This document shows, one piece after another, positions 34,898 through 42,190 of a stretch of DNA of 64,000 nucleotides; the stretch's first letter is position 1, and each line of letters starts with the position of its first letter. The notes beneath the pieces are model-generated. The model was not told where the DNA came from. It did not search any database and saw only the letters and a program-made list of their open reading frames with translations. The stretch spans positions 30,231-94,230 of the forward strand of contig NZ_JAPDDP010000023.1 of NCBI RefSeq assembly GCF_027587195.1, written 5' to 3'. The translations under genes were made by a program, and so were the position numbers. Origin of the DNA: Solirubrobacter phytolaccae (GTDB lineage: Bacteria > Actinomycetota > Thermoleophilia > Solirubrobacterales > Solirubrobacteraceae).

Positions 34898-37027
34898 GTG
34901 ACCGACGTCACCAGCCCTCCTGAGACACCGACCGCCGCCCCGGATCTCACCGATCCGGGCCTGTACTTCAACCGCGAGACCTCGTGGATGGAGTTCAACG
35001 ACCGCGTCCTGCAGCTTGCTGAGGACCCGGAGACGCCGCTGCTGGAGCGGCTGAAGTTCCTGGCGATCGTCTCGTCGAACCTCGACGAGTTCTTCATGGT
35101 CCGCGTCGCCGGTCTGCACGATCAGATCGACGCCGGCATCGAGAAACCGCTGCAGGACGGGCGAACTCCGAGCCAGACGCTGGACGCGCTGCGGAAGGTC
35201 GTGCGCGAGCACATCGTCCGCCAGTCGCACTGCCTGCACAAGGAGCTGCGGCCCGCGCTGGCCGAGCACGGCATCCGGATCGTCGGCTACGACGAGGTCG
35301 AGGGTCGCCAGCAGCGTGACCTCGACGAGCGCTTCCGGCGGCAGATCTTCCCGGTGCTGACGCCGCTCGCGGTCGGCCTCGGCCGGCCGTTCCCGTACAT
35401 CTCGAACCTGTCGGTGTCGCTCGGCGTGATGGTCCGCGACCCGATCTCGGAGATCGAGACGTTCGCCCGGGTCAAGGTGCCGAAGGAGATGCTCCCGCGG
35501 TTCGTGCCGGTCGGCGACGGGCGCACCTTCGTGACGCTCGAGGAGCTGATCGCCGAGAACCTCGACGTGCTCTTCCCGGGCATGGAGATCCTCGACCACG
35601 CGGTCTTCCGCGTCACCCGCGACGCCGACTTCACGGTCTCCGACGAGGCCGACGACCTCCTGCAGGCGGTCGAGGAGGAGCTTCGCGCGCGGCGCTTCGG
35701 CGAGACCGTGCGGGTGGAGGTCAGCGCGGGCATGAGCCCGGCGATCCGCGAGCAGATCACGCGGGCGCTCGAGGTCGAGCCCGAGGACGTGTTCGAGACC
35801 GACGGGCTGCTGGACCTCAAGGACCTGTGGTCGATCGTCGGCCTGTCCGGCTACAGCGAGCTGCGCGACCCGCCGTGGTCGCCGGTCACCCAGCCGCTCC
35901 TGCAGCCCGACGAGGAGGAGCAGCCTGACGTGCTGGGCGCGATGCGCAAGCGCGACATCCTGCTCCACCACCCGTACGACTCGTTCGTGACGTCGGTCGA
36001 GCGGTTCGTCGAGCAGGCCGTCAACGACCCGGAAGTGCTCGCGATCAAGCAGACCGTGTACCGGACGAGCGACGACTCGCCGCTGGTGCCGGCGCTCATC
36101 CGGGCGGCGGAGCGCGGCAAGCAGGCGGTGTGCCTCGTCGAGGTCAAGGCGCGGTTCGACGAGCGCGCGAACATCACCTGGGGCCGCGCGCTGGAAGAGG
36201 CGGGCGTGCACGTCGTGTACGGCCTGCCGTCGCTGAAGACGCACGCCAAGTGCATCCTCGTCGTGCGCCGTGAGGGCGACGGCGTCCGCCACTACCTGCA
36301 CGTCGGCACGGGCAACTACAACGCCAAGACCGCGCGCCTGTACACGGACTTCGGCCTGCTGACGTGCGACGAGCAGCTCGGCAACGACGTCGCCGACATG
36401 TTCAACTTCCTCACCGGCTTCGCCCGGCCGCGCGGCTACCGCAAGGTGCTCGTGGCGCCGGCGCACCTGCGCCAGGGCGTGATCGAGGAGATCGACCGCA
36501 CGATCAAGCGGCACTCCGAGGGCAAGCCGGCGCGGATCCGGATGAAGATGAACTCGCTCGTGGACAAGGAGTGCATCCGAGCGCTGTACCGCGCATCTCA
36601 GGCTGGAGTTGAGGTTGAGATCAACGTCCGCGGGATCTGCTGCCTGAAGCCCGGCGTGCCCGGGGTGTCGGAGAACATCCGCGTCGTGTCGGTGGTCGGC
36701 CGCTTCCTCGAGCACTCGCGCATCTACGCCTTCGAGCGCGGCGACGACAGCACGATCTACATCGGCTCGGCGGACCTGATGCCGCGCAACCTGGACACCC
36801 GGGTGGAGCTGCTGACCCCGATCCGCGACGAGACGCTGCGCTCCGAGCTCGTGGACACGCTGGACCGCTGCTTCGCCGACAACACGAACCTCTGGGACCT
36901 CGGGACCGACGGCGAGTGGACCCGCCGCCACCCGGAAGGCGACGAGCCGCGCAACGTGCAGAAGGAGCTGATGGCGGCGCATTCGTCCGCCGCGGCCGAA
37001 GCGCGCGCGCAGGCCTCGCAGGACTAG
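34898..37027 (+). CDS. ppk1: Polyphosphate kinase 1
   Basis: 709 residues, normal Ppk1 length. Makes polyphosphate from ATP. N domain with YFNRETSWMEFNDRVLQLAE and LKFLAIVSSNLDEFFMVRV; C-terminal phospholipase-D-like catalytic domains with SLKTHAKCILVVRR, the autophosphorylated histidine in YLHVGTGNYNAKTARLYTD, and SADLMPRNLDTRVELL. GTG 34898 is chosen because an ATG further left would overlap ppx and adds an unrelated lead. The stop shares bases with the convergent gene (CTAG). Confidence 0.97.
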   Translation: MTDVTSPPETPTAAPDLTDPGLYFNRETSWMEFNDRVLQLAEDPETPLLERLKFLAIVSSNLDEFFMVRVAGLHDQIDAGIEKPLQDGRTPSQTLDALRKVVREHIVRQSHCLHKELRPALAEHGIRIVGYDEVEGRQQRDLDERFRRQIFPVLTPLAVGLGRPFPYISNLSVSLGVMVRDPISEIETFARVKVPKEMLPRFVPVGDGRTFVTLEELIAENLDVLFPGMEILDHAVFRVTRDADFTVSDEADDLLQAVEEELRARRFGETVRVEVSAGMSPAIREQITRALEVEPEDVFETDGLLDLKDLWSIVGLSGYSELRDPPWSPVTQPLLQPDEEEQPDVLGAMRKRDILLHHPYDSFVTSVERFVEQAVNDPEVLAIKQTVYRTSDDSPLVPALIRAAERGKQAVCLVEVKARFDERANITWGRALEEAGVHVVYGLPSLKTHAKCILVVRREGDGVRHYLHVGTGNYNAKTARLYTDFGLLTCDEQLGNDVADMFNFLTGFARPRGYRKVLVAPAHLRQGVIEEIDRTIKRHSEGKPARIRMKMNSLVDKECIRALYRASQAGVEVEINVRGICCLKPGVPGVSENIRVVSVVGRFLEHSRIYAFERGDDSTIYIGSADLMPRNLDTRVELLTPIRDETLRSELVDTLDRCFADNTNLWDLGTDGEWTRRHPEGDEPRNVQKELMAAHSSAAAEARAQASQD

Positions 37028-38025
37028 CGCCGCAGGAACGCGAAGGCGCCGCCGGCCAGGGCGGCGGCGCCGAGCACGATCCAGACCCAGTTGCGCGGGC
37101 CGGCGAGCTGGTACGCCACGATCGCGCCGCCGGCGCACGCCAGGCCGACCGTCTCGGGCCATTTGCGTAAGGCGTCATAAGCGCCGACGAGCAGCAGCGC
37201 GAGGCCCGCGCCCGCGAACAGCGTCCCCAGGCCGGGGTCGGGTGCCTCGAATCGATTCAGGAACGCCCAGAGCGCGCCGGCGCCGATGCTCGCGAGCAGC
37301 ACGATCCACGTGCCGCCGCGGCGTGTGGCGAGGTTCACGATCCCCGCGAGCGCGGCGGCCAGGCAGGCGAGCGGGACGATCCGGCTCGGCCACGCCGTGC
37401 CCTCCCCGAACGCGTACTCGAGGCCCGTGGCTCCGAACATCCACGCGAGCGGCAGCGAGCCCAGCAGCGCCACGACACCGGCGACGACGCACCCGCGGCG
37501 CCAGTCCCGGTCCCACGAGCCGCGATCGTCGGCGGGCGCCTGCCGTGGCTTGCGCCTGGTGCGTGAGACCACGAACGGCGTCTCCAGCCCGTCATGGAGC
37601 TGCAGCTGGAGCGTGTGGCTCATGCGGTTGTGCAGCTCGCCCGCGGTGACCTCGCCGTCGGCGTTGCCGTCGGCCCGGCCGTCGCGTAAGGCCCGCACGA
37701 CGGCGCGGGTGGGCGCGCCGGCGATCAGCGCGCGGCCGGGGCGCGTGTCGAGCTCGGTCCGCTCGTCCGTGGCCAGCACGAGCACGTGCGTGCTCCGGCA
37801 GCCGCTGACGTCGACGGGTACGCCGTCGGTGAGGACCAGGACGACGTCGTCCGGCGTCCGTACCGCGAGGAAACGCGCGATCGCGTCAGGCTCGTCCGTG
37901 CGCTCGACCGTGAAGTCGCCCCGCTCGGGGTCGCCGAGGATGCCGGCGAGCGCGGTCGCGTCCTCGTCCCCGGCAGATGCGGCGATCAGCGCGTAGCGGC
38001 CGGGCACGGCGGGATCATGGCGCAC
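37024..38025 (-). CDS. Membrane protein with a degenerate caspase-like (peptidase C14) domain
   Basis: About 333 residues. Residues 8-90 follow the start of actinobacterial caspase-like proteins: RYALIAASAGDEDATALAGI, LGDPERGDFTVERTDEPDAI, PDDVVLVLTDGVP. In active members the last block is LLYFSGHG; here the catalytic His is gone. The block holding the catalytic cysteine is deleted: it passes directly to RALRDGRADGNADGEVTAGE, the usual end of the domain. About six membrane helices follow (from VVAGVVALLGSLPLAWMF to the C-terminus). The start is uncertain (GTG 38025 or 38007). Probably a non-enzymatic binding or signalling protein. Confidence 0.7.
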   Translation of the reverse strand: MRHDPAVPGRYALIAASAGDEDATALAGILGDPERGDFTVERTDEPDAIARFLAVRTPDDVVLVLTDGVPVDVSGCRSTHVLVLATDERTELDTRPGRALIAGAPTRAVVRALRDGRADGNADGEVTAGELHNRMSHTLQLQLHDGLETPFVVSRTRRKPRQAPADDRGSWDRDWRRGCVVAGVVALLGSLPLAWMFGATGLEYAFGEGTAWPSRIVPLACLAAALAGIVNLATRRGGTWIVLLASIGAGALWAFLNRFEAPDPGLGTLFAGAGLALLLVGAYDALRKWPETVGLACAGGAIVAYQLAGPRNWVWIVLGAAALAGGAFAFLRR

Positions 38026-38051
38026 CCGCGCTCGGGACGCGTGAACGGCTG

Positions 38052-38126
38052 ACCACACCCGCGGGCGCCGCGTCAAGCAACTCGCGCTTCGCGGCGAGTC
38101 GCTTGACCCGTCGCGGCGGGTGTGGT
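38052..38126. repeat. Long interrupted hairpin A
   Basis: Three nested blocks pair: ACCACACCCGC (38052-38062) with GCGGGTGTGGT (38116-38126), GTCAAGC (38072-38078) with GCTTGAC (38101-38107), ACTCGC (38080-38085) with GCGAGT (38094-38099). In all 24 base pairs in a 75-base element. Confidence 0.6.
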
Positions 38127-38203
38127 GTGTGCGGGTGAGCCGGGTTCCCCGGACTGTGGAACGCGCAGCGTTCCCTCGTTTGATGGCTCGGGCCGGTTTC
38201 GCA

Positions 38204-38254
38204 GGGGGTGCGGAACAAAAGCGTCCTCACAGGACCGTTTTGTTCGTCACCCCC
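38204..38254. repeat. Long interrupted hairpin C
   Basis: GGGGGTG (38204-38210) pairs with CACCCCC (38248-38254), GAACAAAA (38213-38220) with TTTTGTTC (38238-38245), GTCC (38223-38226) with GGAC (38232-38235), loop TCACA. Two symmetric 2-base mismatches separate the blocks. The AT-rich middle block is unusual in this DNA. A 7-bp stem GGAACGC/GCGTTCC (38158-38174) lies to its left. Confidence 0.6.
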
Positions 38255-38313
38255 CGCCCATAAGCGCGCCGGCGCCCGACGGTGTCCTCGCAGCTTCCGT
38301 CCCTCAACGAGTC

Positions 38314-38351
38314 GAGCCGGCACGCCGCTCGGGGAAGCGGCGTACCGGCTC
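38314..38351. repeat. Long hairpin D, possibly the sigma factor terminator
   Basis: GAGCCGG (38314-38320) pairs with CCGGCTC (38345-38351) and ACGCCGCT (38322-38329) with AGCGGCGT (38336-38343), a single C/A mismatch between them and a 6-base loop. It begins 20 bases past the sigma factor stop, so it may end that transcript, though no T tract is present. Confidence 0.55.
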
Positions 38352-38370
38352 ATGGTTGACACGTTCGGGT

Positions 38371-39243
38371 CTAGGCCGCGTCGCGCAGCGCGCCCGTGGC
38401 GGGCGAGGCGCGGAGGTGACGCAGCGCGCGGTCTTCGGCGCAGCGGACTCGGCGGGGGGTGATGCCGAGCACGCGGGCCGCCTGGCCGGGCGTGTGGGGG
38501 GCCTCGGCGCCGAGGCCGAAGCGGAGCTCGAGGACACGGCGTTCCAGCCCGCCCAGGCCCGCCAGGACGGTGCCGAGGTCGGCGTGCATCCGGGAGACCG
38601 CGGCGGACTCCTCGGGGGTCGGGCCCTCGTCGGCCAGCAGGTGGCCGAGCTCGGCGTCGCCGTCGTCGCCCACGGGGGCTTCGAGCGAGACGGGCGCCAT
38701 GGCGATGCGGCGGACGTCGGCCACCTCGGCCTCGGTCCACTCGAGCGCGTCGGCGACCTCGACGGGGGTCGGGGTCGCGCCGAGGGCCATGGCGAGGCGG
38801 CGCTCGACGGCCTGCAGCTTGCGCACGCGGTCGCCGACGTGCACGGGCAGGCGGACGGTGCGGCCCTTCTCGGACATCGCGCGGCCGATGGCCTGGCGAA
38901 TCCACAGCGTCGCGTAGGTGGAGAACCGGAAGCCGCGGCGGTGGTCGAACTTCTCCACGGCGCGCACGAGCCCGATCGTGCCTTCCTGGATCAGGTCGAG
39001 CAGCGTCATCCCCGAGTCCTCGCGCTGGAAGCGCTTGGCCAGGTGGACGACGAGCCGCAGGTTGGCTTCGATCATGCGGTCTTTGGCTTCAAGATCGCCG
39101 CGCTCGATGCGGCGGGCGAGCTCGAGCTCTTCAGCGGGTGTCAGGAGGCGCGTGCGGGCGATGCGCTGGAGGAAGATTCCGAGGCCGTCGCCGAGCGTCG
39201 CGTCCGGGGTCGGCGGCGAAGCGGTGGGCATGTCGATGAGCAT
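38371..39243 (-). CDS. RNA polymerase sigma factor, sigma-70 family group 2/3
   Basis: 290 residues. Region 1.2 (GIFLQRIARTRLLTPAEELE), region 2 with core-binding and -10 recognition (LLDLIQEGTIGLVRAVEKFD, FSTYATLWIRQAIGRAM), region 3, and region 4 helix-turn-helix (HTPGQAARVLGITPRRVR). Region 1.1 is absent and region 4 is shortened and less canonical than in the housekeeping factor, so it is an alternative sigma of the SigB/HrdD-like kind. No anti-sigma gene is next to it. ATG 39243 has AGGGAC upstream; ATG 39231 is an alternative. Confidence 0.9.
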   Translation of the reverse strand: MLIDMPTASPPTPDATLGDGLGIFLQRIARTRLLTPAEELELARRIERGDLEAKDRMIEANLRLVVHLAKRFQREDSGMTLLDLIQEGTIGLVRAVEKFDHRRGFRFSTYATLWIRQAIGRAMSEKGRTVRLPVHVGDRVRKLQAVERRLAMALGATPTPVEVADALEWTEAEVADVRRIAMAPVSLEAPVGDDGDAELGHLLADEGPTPEESAAVSRMHADLGTVLAGLGGLERRVLELRFGLGAEAPHTPGQAARVLGITPRRVRCAEDRALRHLRASPATGALRDAA

Positions 39244-39286
39244 CGACCAAGTCCCTAAGCGACTCTGAAGCCGACCCTATGCGGGG

Positions 39287-39319
39287 CTTAAACAAAACGG
39301 CCCCGCAGGGTGCGGGGCC
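39287..39319 (-). terminator. Rho-independent terminator of the peptide-binding protein gene
   Basis: GGCCCCGCA (39299-39307) and TGCGGGGCC (39311-39319) make a 9-bp stem with a GGG loop. Read leftward it is followed by GTTTTGTTTAAG, a good T tract. A separate perfect palindrome CGGGTTAACCCG lies at 39329-39340, closer to the stop codon. Confidence 0.9.
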
Positions 39320-39349
39320 GCAAAGTCTCGGGTTAACCCGACGTCAGAG

Positions 39350-41119
39350 CTACTTCAACGACGTCCAGGCCAGGTCCCACTGCGAGTTGTTCTCCGCGAT
39401 GACGCCCGCGACGTTCTTGGACTGGATCAGCGCCTGCTTGTCCCAGATCCACGGAATCGCGGCCGCGGTCGCCGTGACCATCTTGTCGACCTCGCCCCAC
39501 AGCTGGGCGCGCTGGTCGACCGGGGCGATCTCGGCCTCGTCGATCTTGGCGTTGATCGCCTCGTCGTTGAGCTGCGGCCAGTTCGAGTTGCCCTCGGGCA
39601 GGATGTTCTTGCCCGCGAACGTCGGCGACAGCATCGTCTGGCCGTCGGCGAAGTCGCGGATCCAGCCCACGTTCGGGCAGATCGCCACGTCCGCCTTCGG
39701 GACGTTGCAGTACCGCGTGTACATGATCTGCGGCTCGACCAGACGCAGCTGCACATTGAAGCCCATGTTCGTCAGGCTCTCCTTGGCGACCTCGGCGGTC
39801 TTGGCCGCCACACCCGCGTTGGAGCCGACCATCAGGAGCTTCTCGGTGCCCTCGTACTTGCCGGACGCGAAGCCCGCGGCCTTGAAGTACTTGGCGGACA
39901 CGTCCGGCAACGGCGCGCCGTCGGCCGAGAGGAAGTCCACGCCCGTGCCCTCGGCGCCGCCGGCCTCTTCGAAGCCGGCCGTTCCGGGCGGCAGGAAGTG
40001 CGTCGCCATGTCGCCGACCGTCTTGCCACCACGCGTCAGCAGGAGCGCGTTGCGGTCCATGCCGGCGCTGACGGCCTTGCGGATGTTCGCGTCGTCGAAC
40101 GGCTTGATCGTCGTGTTGAGCGCGATCCAGCGGCCACCGACCGGCGGGGCGAGCTTGATCTGGTCGGGCGTGTTGTCCAGCGCCGACTTCAGGTTCTCCG
40201 GCAGCGGCGTGAAGTCACCCGCGATCATGCTCTGACCCTCGAGGATCTTGCGCGAGGCGATGCCCACGTCGTCGTTGCCCTCGAGGTTGTCGATCTCGTC
40301 CAGGTGCGCCGGTTTGTAGTCGAGCGACTTGTCCCAGTTGTCGTTGCGCACGAGGTGGATGCGCTTGCCCGGGTCGTAGCCGATCGACTTGCCCGACGCG
40401 TCGTTCTCGATCATGTACGGGCCGGTCGAGAGCTGGTTCTCACCGTAGGTCGACTGCGGCTCGGCGTCGAACTTCTCCGCGTACTCCTCCGGCACCGGAG
40501 CGGTCGCCGGGTAGGCGAGCGCGCCCGCGGCCATGACGCCGCCGACCGGGCGCTTGAACTTCAGCACCAGGGTGGTGTCGTCCGGCGTCTCGATGCCCTT
40601 GATCTTCGTGCCCGGATCGGCACCGACCTTGGCGCCCTCGAGGTCGCCGTAGTACGAGGTGGTGAAGCCGTTGGCCACCGAGGAGAAGAAGCCGCGCTCG
40701 ATCGCGTACTTGACGTCCGCGGACGTGACCACCTTGTCGTACGGCTTGGAGTACTTGACGCCCGGCTTGATCTTGATCGTGACGGTCTTGCCGTCCTCGG
40801 ACACCTCGGGGAGGCTCGCCGCGAGGTCGGGCTGCATCGTCACCGGATCATCCGGCTTGTACGAGTACAGGGGCTTCTGCGTCGAGAAGCAGATGAAGGA
40901 GCCCATCTGGGAGTACGTACGACCGCAGTCGATGAAGTCGACGTCGCCGGCCCACAGCACCTCGAGCTTGCCGCCCGTCTTGGCCTGCGCCGGCGGCGTG
41001 GCCTGGCCCGTCGGCGTGTCGCCTCCGTCGTCACCGCTGTCCGAGCCGCCGCAAGCAGCGACTCCGAGAGAAAGGGCCGCGAGCATGGCGACCCCCGTGG
41101 TCCACGCGGACCTACGCAT
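39350..41119 (-). CDS. Peptide/nickel-type ABC transporter substrate-binding lipoprotein (family 5)
   Basis: 589 residues. Lipoprotein signal with lipobox GVAAC, then an acidic flexible spacer (GGSDSGDDGGDTPTG) and the large two-lobed family 5 solute-binding domain (GGKLEVLWAGDVDFIDCGRT, PLYSYKPDD, KIKPGVKYSKPYDKVVTSAD, WGEVDKMVTATAAAIPWIWD). Members bind oligopeptides or other sizeable solutes. No permease or ATPase lies beside it, so it must use transporter parts encoded elsewhere. It has its own 200-base upstream region and a strong terminator, so it is a single-gene transcript likely to be highly expressed. Confidence 0.92.
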   Translation of the reverse strand: MRRSAWTTGVAMLAALSLGVAACGGSDSGDDGGDTPTGQATPPAQAKTGGKLEVLWAGDVDFIDCGRTYSQMGSFICFSTQKPLYSYKPDDPVTMQPDLAASLPEVSEDGKTVTIKIKPGVKYSKPYDKVVTSADVKYAIERGFFSSVANGFTTSYYGDLEGAKVGADPGTKIKGIETPDDTTLVLKFKRPVGGVMAAGALAYPATAPVPEEYAEKFDAEPQSTYGENQLSTGPYMIENDASGKSIGYDPGKRIHLVRNDNWDKSLDYKPAHLDEIDNLEGNDDVGIASRKILEGQSMIAGDFTPLPENLKSALDNTPDQIKLAPPVGGRWIALNTTIKPFDDANIRKAVSAGMDRNALLLTRGGKTVGDMATHFLPPGTAGFEEAGGAEGTGVDFLSADGAPLPDVSAKYFKAAGFASGKYEGTEKLLMVGSNAGVAAKTAEVAKESLTNMGFNVQLRLVEPQIMYTRYCNVPKADVAICPNVGWIRDFADGQTMLSPTFAGKNILPEGNSNWPQLNDEAINAKIDEAEIAPVDQRAQLWGEVDKMVTATAAAIPWIWDKQALIQSKNVAGVIAENNSQWDLAWTSLK

Positions 41120-41326
41120 GTAGAGCGTCCTTTCCTAGAACCTAAGAAATGCGGTCGGCTCCGGGTGTGGCCCCCGCCAACCCGTAAGACGACCACCGAT
41201 CTGCCCAGCACGGTAGCGAGTGAAAGTGACGTCGAGGGCCAGTACCACGCGTGCGGGCTTCCTTCCCGGTAAGTGCCGGAAACCCTAGGTGCGCCGAAGT
41301 TACTGACGCGGTGTCTACGCGTTTCG
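41120..41326. promoter_or_regulatory. Upstream region of the peptide-binding protein gene
   Basis: 207 bases. AGGAAAGGACG before the ATG is the ribosome binding site. TTCCTAGAACCTAAGAA near 41135-41152 is AT-rich and may hold promoter elements. CTGACG (41303-41308) and CGTCAG (41325-41330) form a dyad over the end of the epimerase gene. No clear -35/-10 pair was found. Confidence 0.35.
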
Positions 41327-42190
41327 TCAGCGCTCTGACACGGCGTCGATAGTCACGCTGAAGCGAGCGCTGAAGGTTCCGCCCGAAGGAACGGAATCCG
41401 GTCCATGGCGCAGGGCGTCGGCCGGCGCGGTCATCGGCTCGAAACAGACGATGTCGGCGATCGCCGGCGCGAACACCTGCGCGTACGCGTAGCCGTCCTC
41501 GAACGCCACCTCGATCCGGCGCCCGCCGCCCTCCAGGACGAACGCGCCGGTGCCACCGTACGTGTAGCCGTCGTCGAAGGTGCGGTCCCCGAGCGGGCCG
41601 TCGAGCGCGCCGGCCGGCGTGCGCTCGCCCGTCGGGATCAGGTTGGCGTCGACGACGATCCGCTCCGCGACCGGCAGCGTGAGCGCCCACTCCGCGCGCG
41701 GGACACCGGGCAGCTGGAAGAACGGGTGGTGGCCGAACGCGATCGGCACCGGCCGCTCGCCCGCCCTGATCGTCGTGGTGATCGTCAGCCGCCGCGCGTC
41801 CAGCTCGGCGGTCTGGGCGATCTCGTGGTCGAACGGGAACCCGGCAAAGCCCTCGACCCGGTGCGCGGCTGCCGCGCGCGTGTCCGTGTGCTCGGTCAGC
41901 GCCCACCCGGTGACGGCGCGCCGCAGGCCGTGCAACGGGAGGCCGTGCTCCTCGAGGTACAGGTCGGCCGGGTCGAGCTCGACCGGCGTGCCGTCGAACA
42001 TGTAGGCGAACCCGCCCAGCCGGTTCGCCCACGGGTGCAGGAGCGGGATGCCGCGCGCCCACGGGCGGTCCGGCACGTGCGCGGTCACGTCGCCGAGCAG
42101 CTCTTCGCCGTCGTGGCGCAGTGACACGCAGTGCAGGGCGTCGGCGGGCTCGAACGTGGCTTCGAGCCCGCCGGAGGTGAGCGTTACCAG
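41327..42190 (-). CDS. Aldose 1-epimerase (galactose mutarotase family), apparent CTG start
   Basis: About 287 residues. Landmarks: VTLTSGGLEATFEP, RGIPLLHPWANRLGG, HGLPLHGL, the catalytic histidine region FGHHPFFQLPG and glutamate in VCFEPMTAP. It interconverts sugar anomers or hexose 6-phosphate anomers. No ATG, GTG or TTG stands at a sensible place: the family's beginning coincides with CTG 42190, which has GAGG seven bases upstream and overlaps the reductase stop (CTGGTAA). Any usual start codon would lie far inside the upstream gene. Confidence 0.85.
   Translation of the reverse strand: MVTLTSGGLEATFEPADALHCVSLRHDGEELLGDVTAHVPDRPWARGIPLLHPWANRLGGFAYMFDGTPVELDPADLYLEEHGLPLHGLRRAVTGWALTEHTDTRAAAAHRVEGFAGFPFDHEIAQTAELDARRLTITTTIRAGERPVPIAFGHHPFFQLPGVPRAEWALTLPVAERIVVDANLIPTGERTPAGALDGPLGDRTFDDGYTYGGTGAFVLEGGGRRIEVAFEDGYAYAQVFAPAIADIVCFEPMTAPADALRHGPDSVPSGGTFSARFSVTIDAVSER

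Larger units (their letters stand above)
38026..38370. other. Hairpin-rich non-coding stretch between the sigma factor and caspase-like genes
   Basis: About 345 bases with no credible gene. It holds four separate strong stem-loops (38052-38126, 38158-38174, 38204-38254, 38314-38351) with long, nearly perfect stems interrupted by single mismatches. It is downstream of the sigma factor gene and upstream of the caspase-like gene, both reading left. It could be a structured leader or small RNA, a cluster of palindromic repeats, or an elaborate terminator region. No riboswitch family was recognised. Confidence 0.55.

Noticed and set aside
38043..38370. tRNA or known riboswitch in the hairpin cluster
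   Set aside because: No cloverleaf, anticodon arm or CCA end, and the hairpins are independent rather than a multi-branch junction I could recognise.
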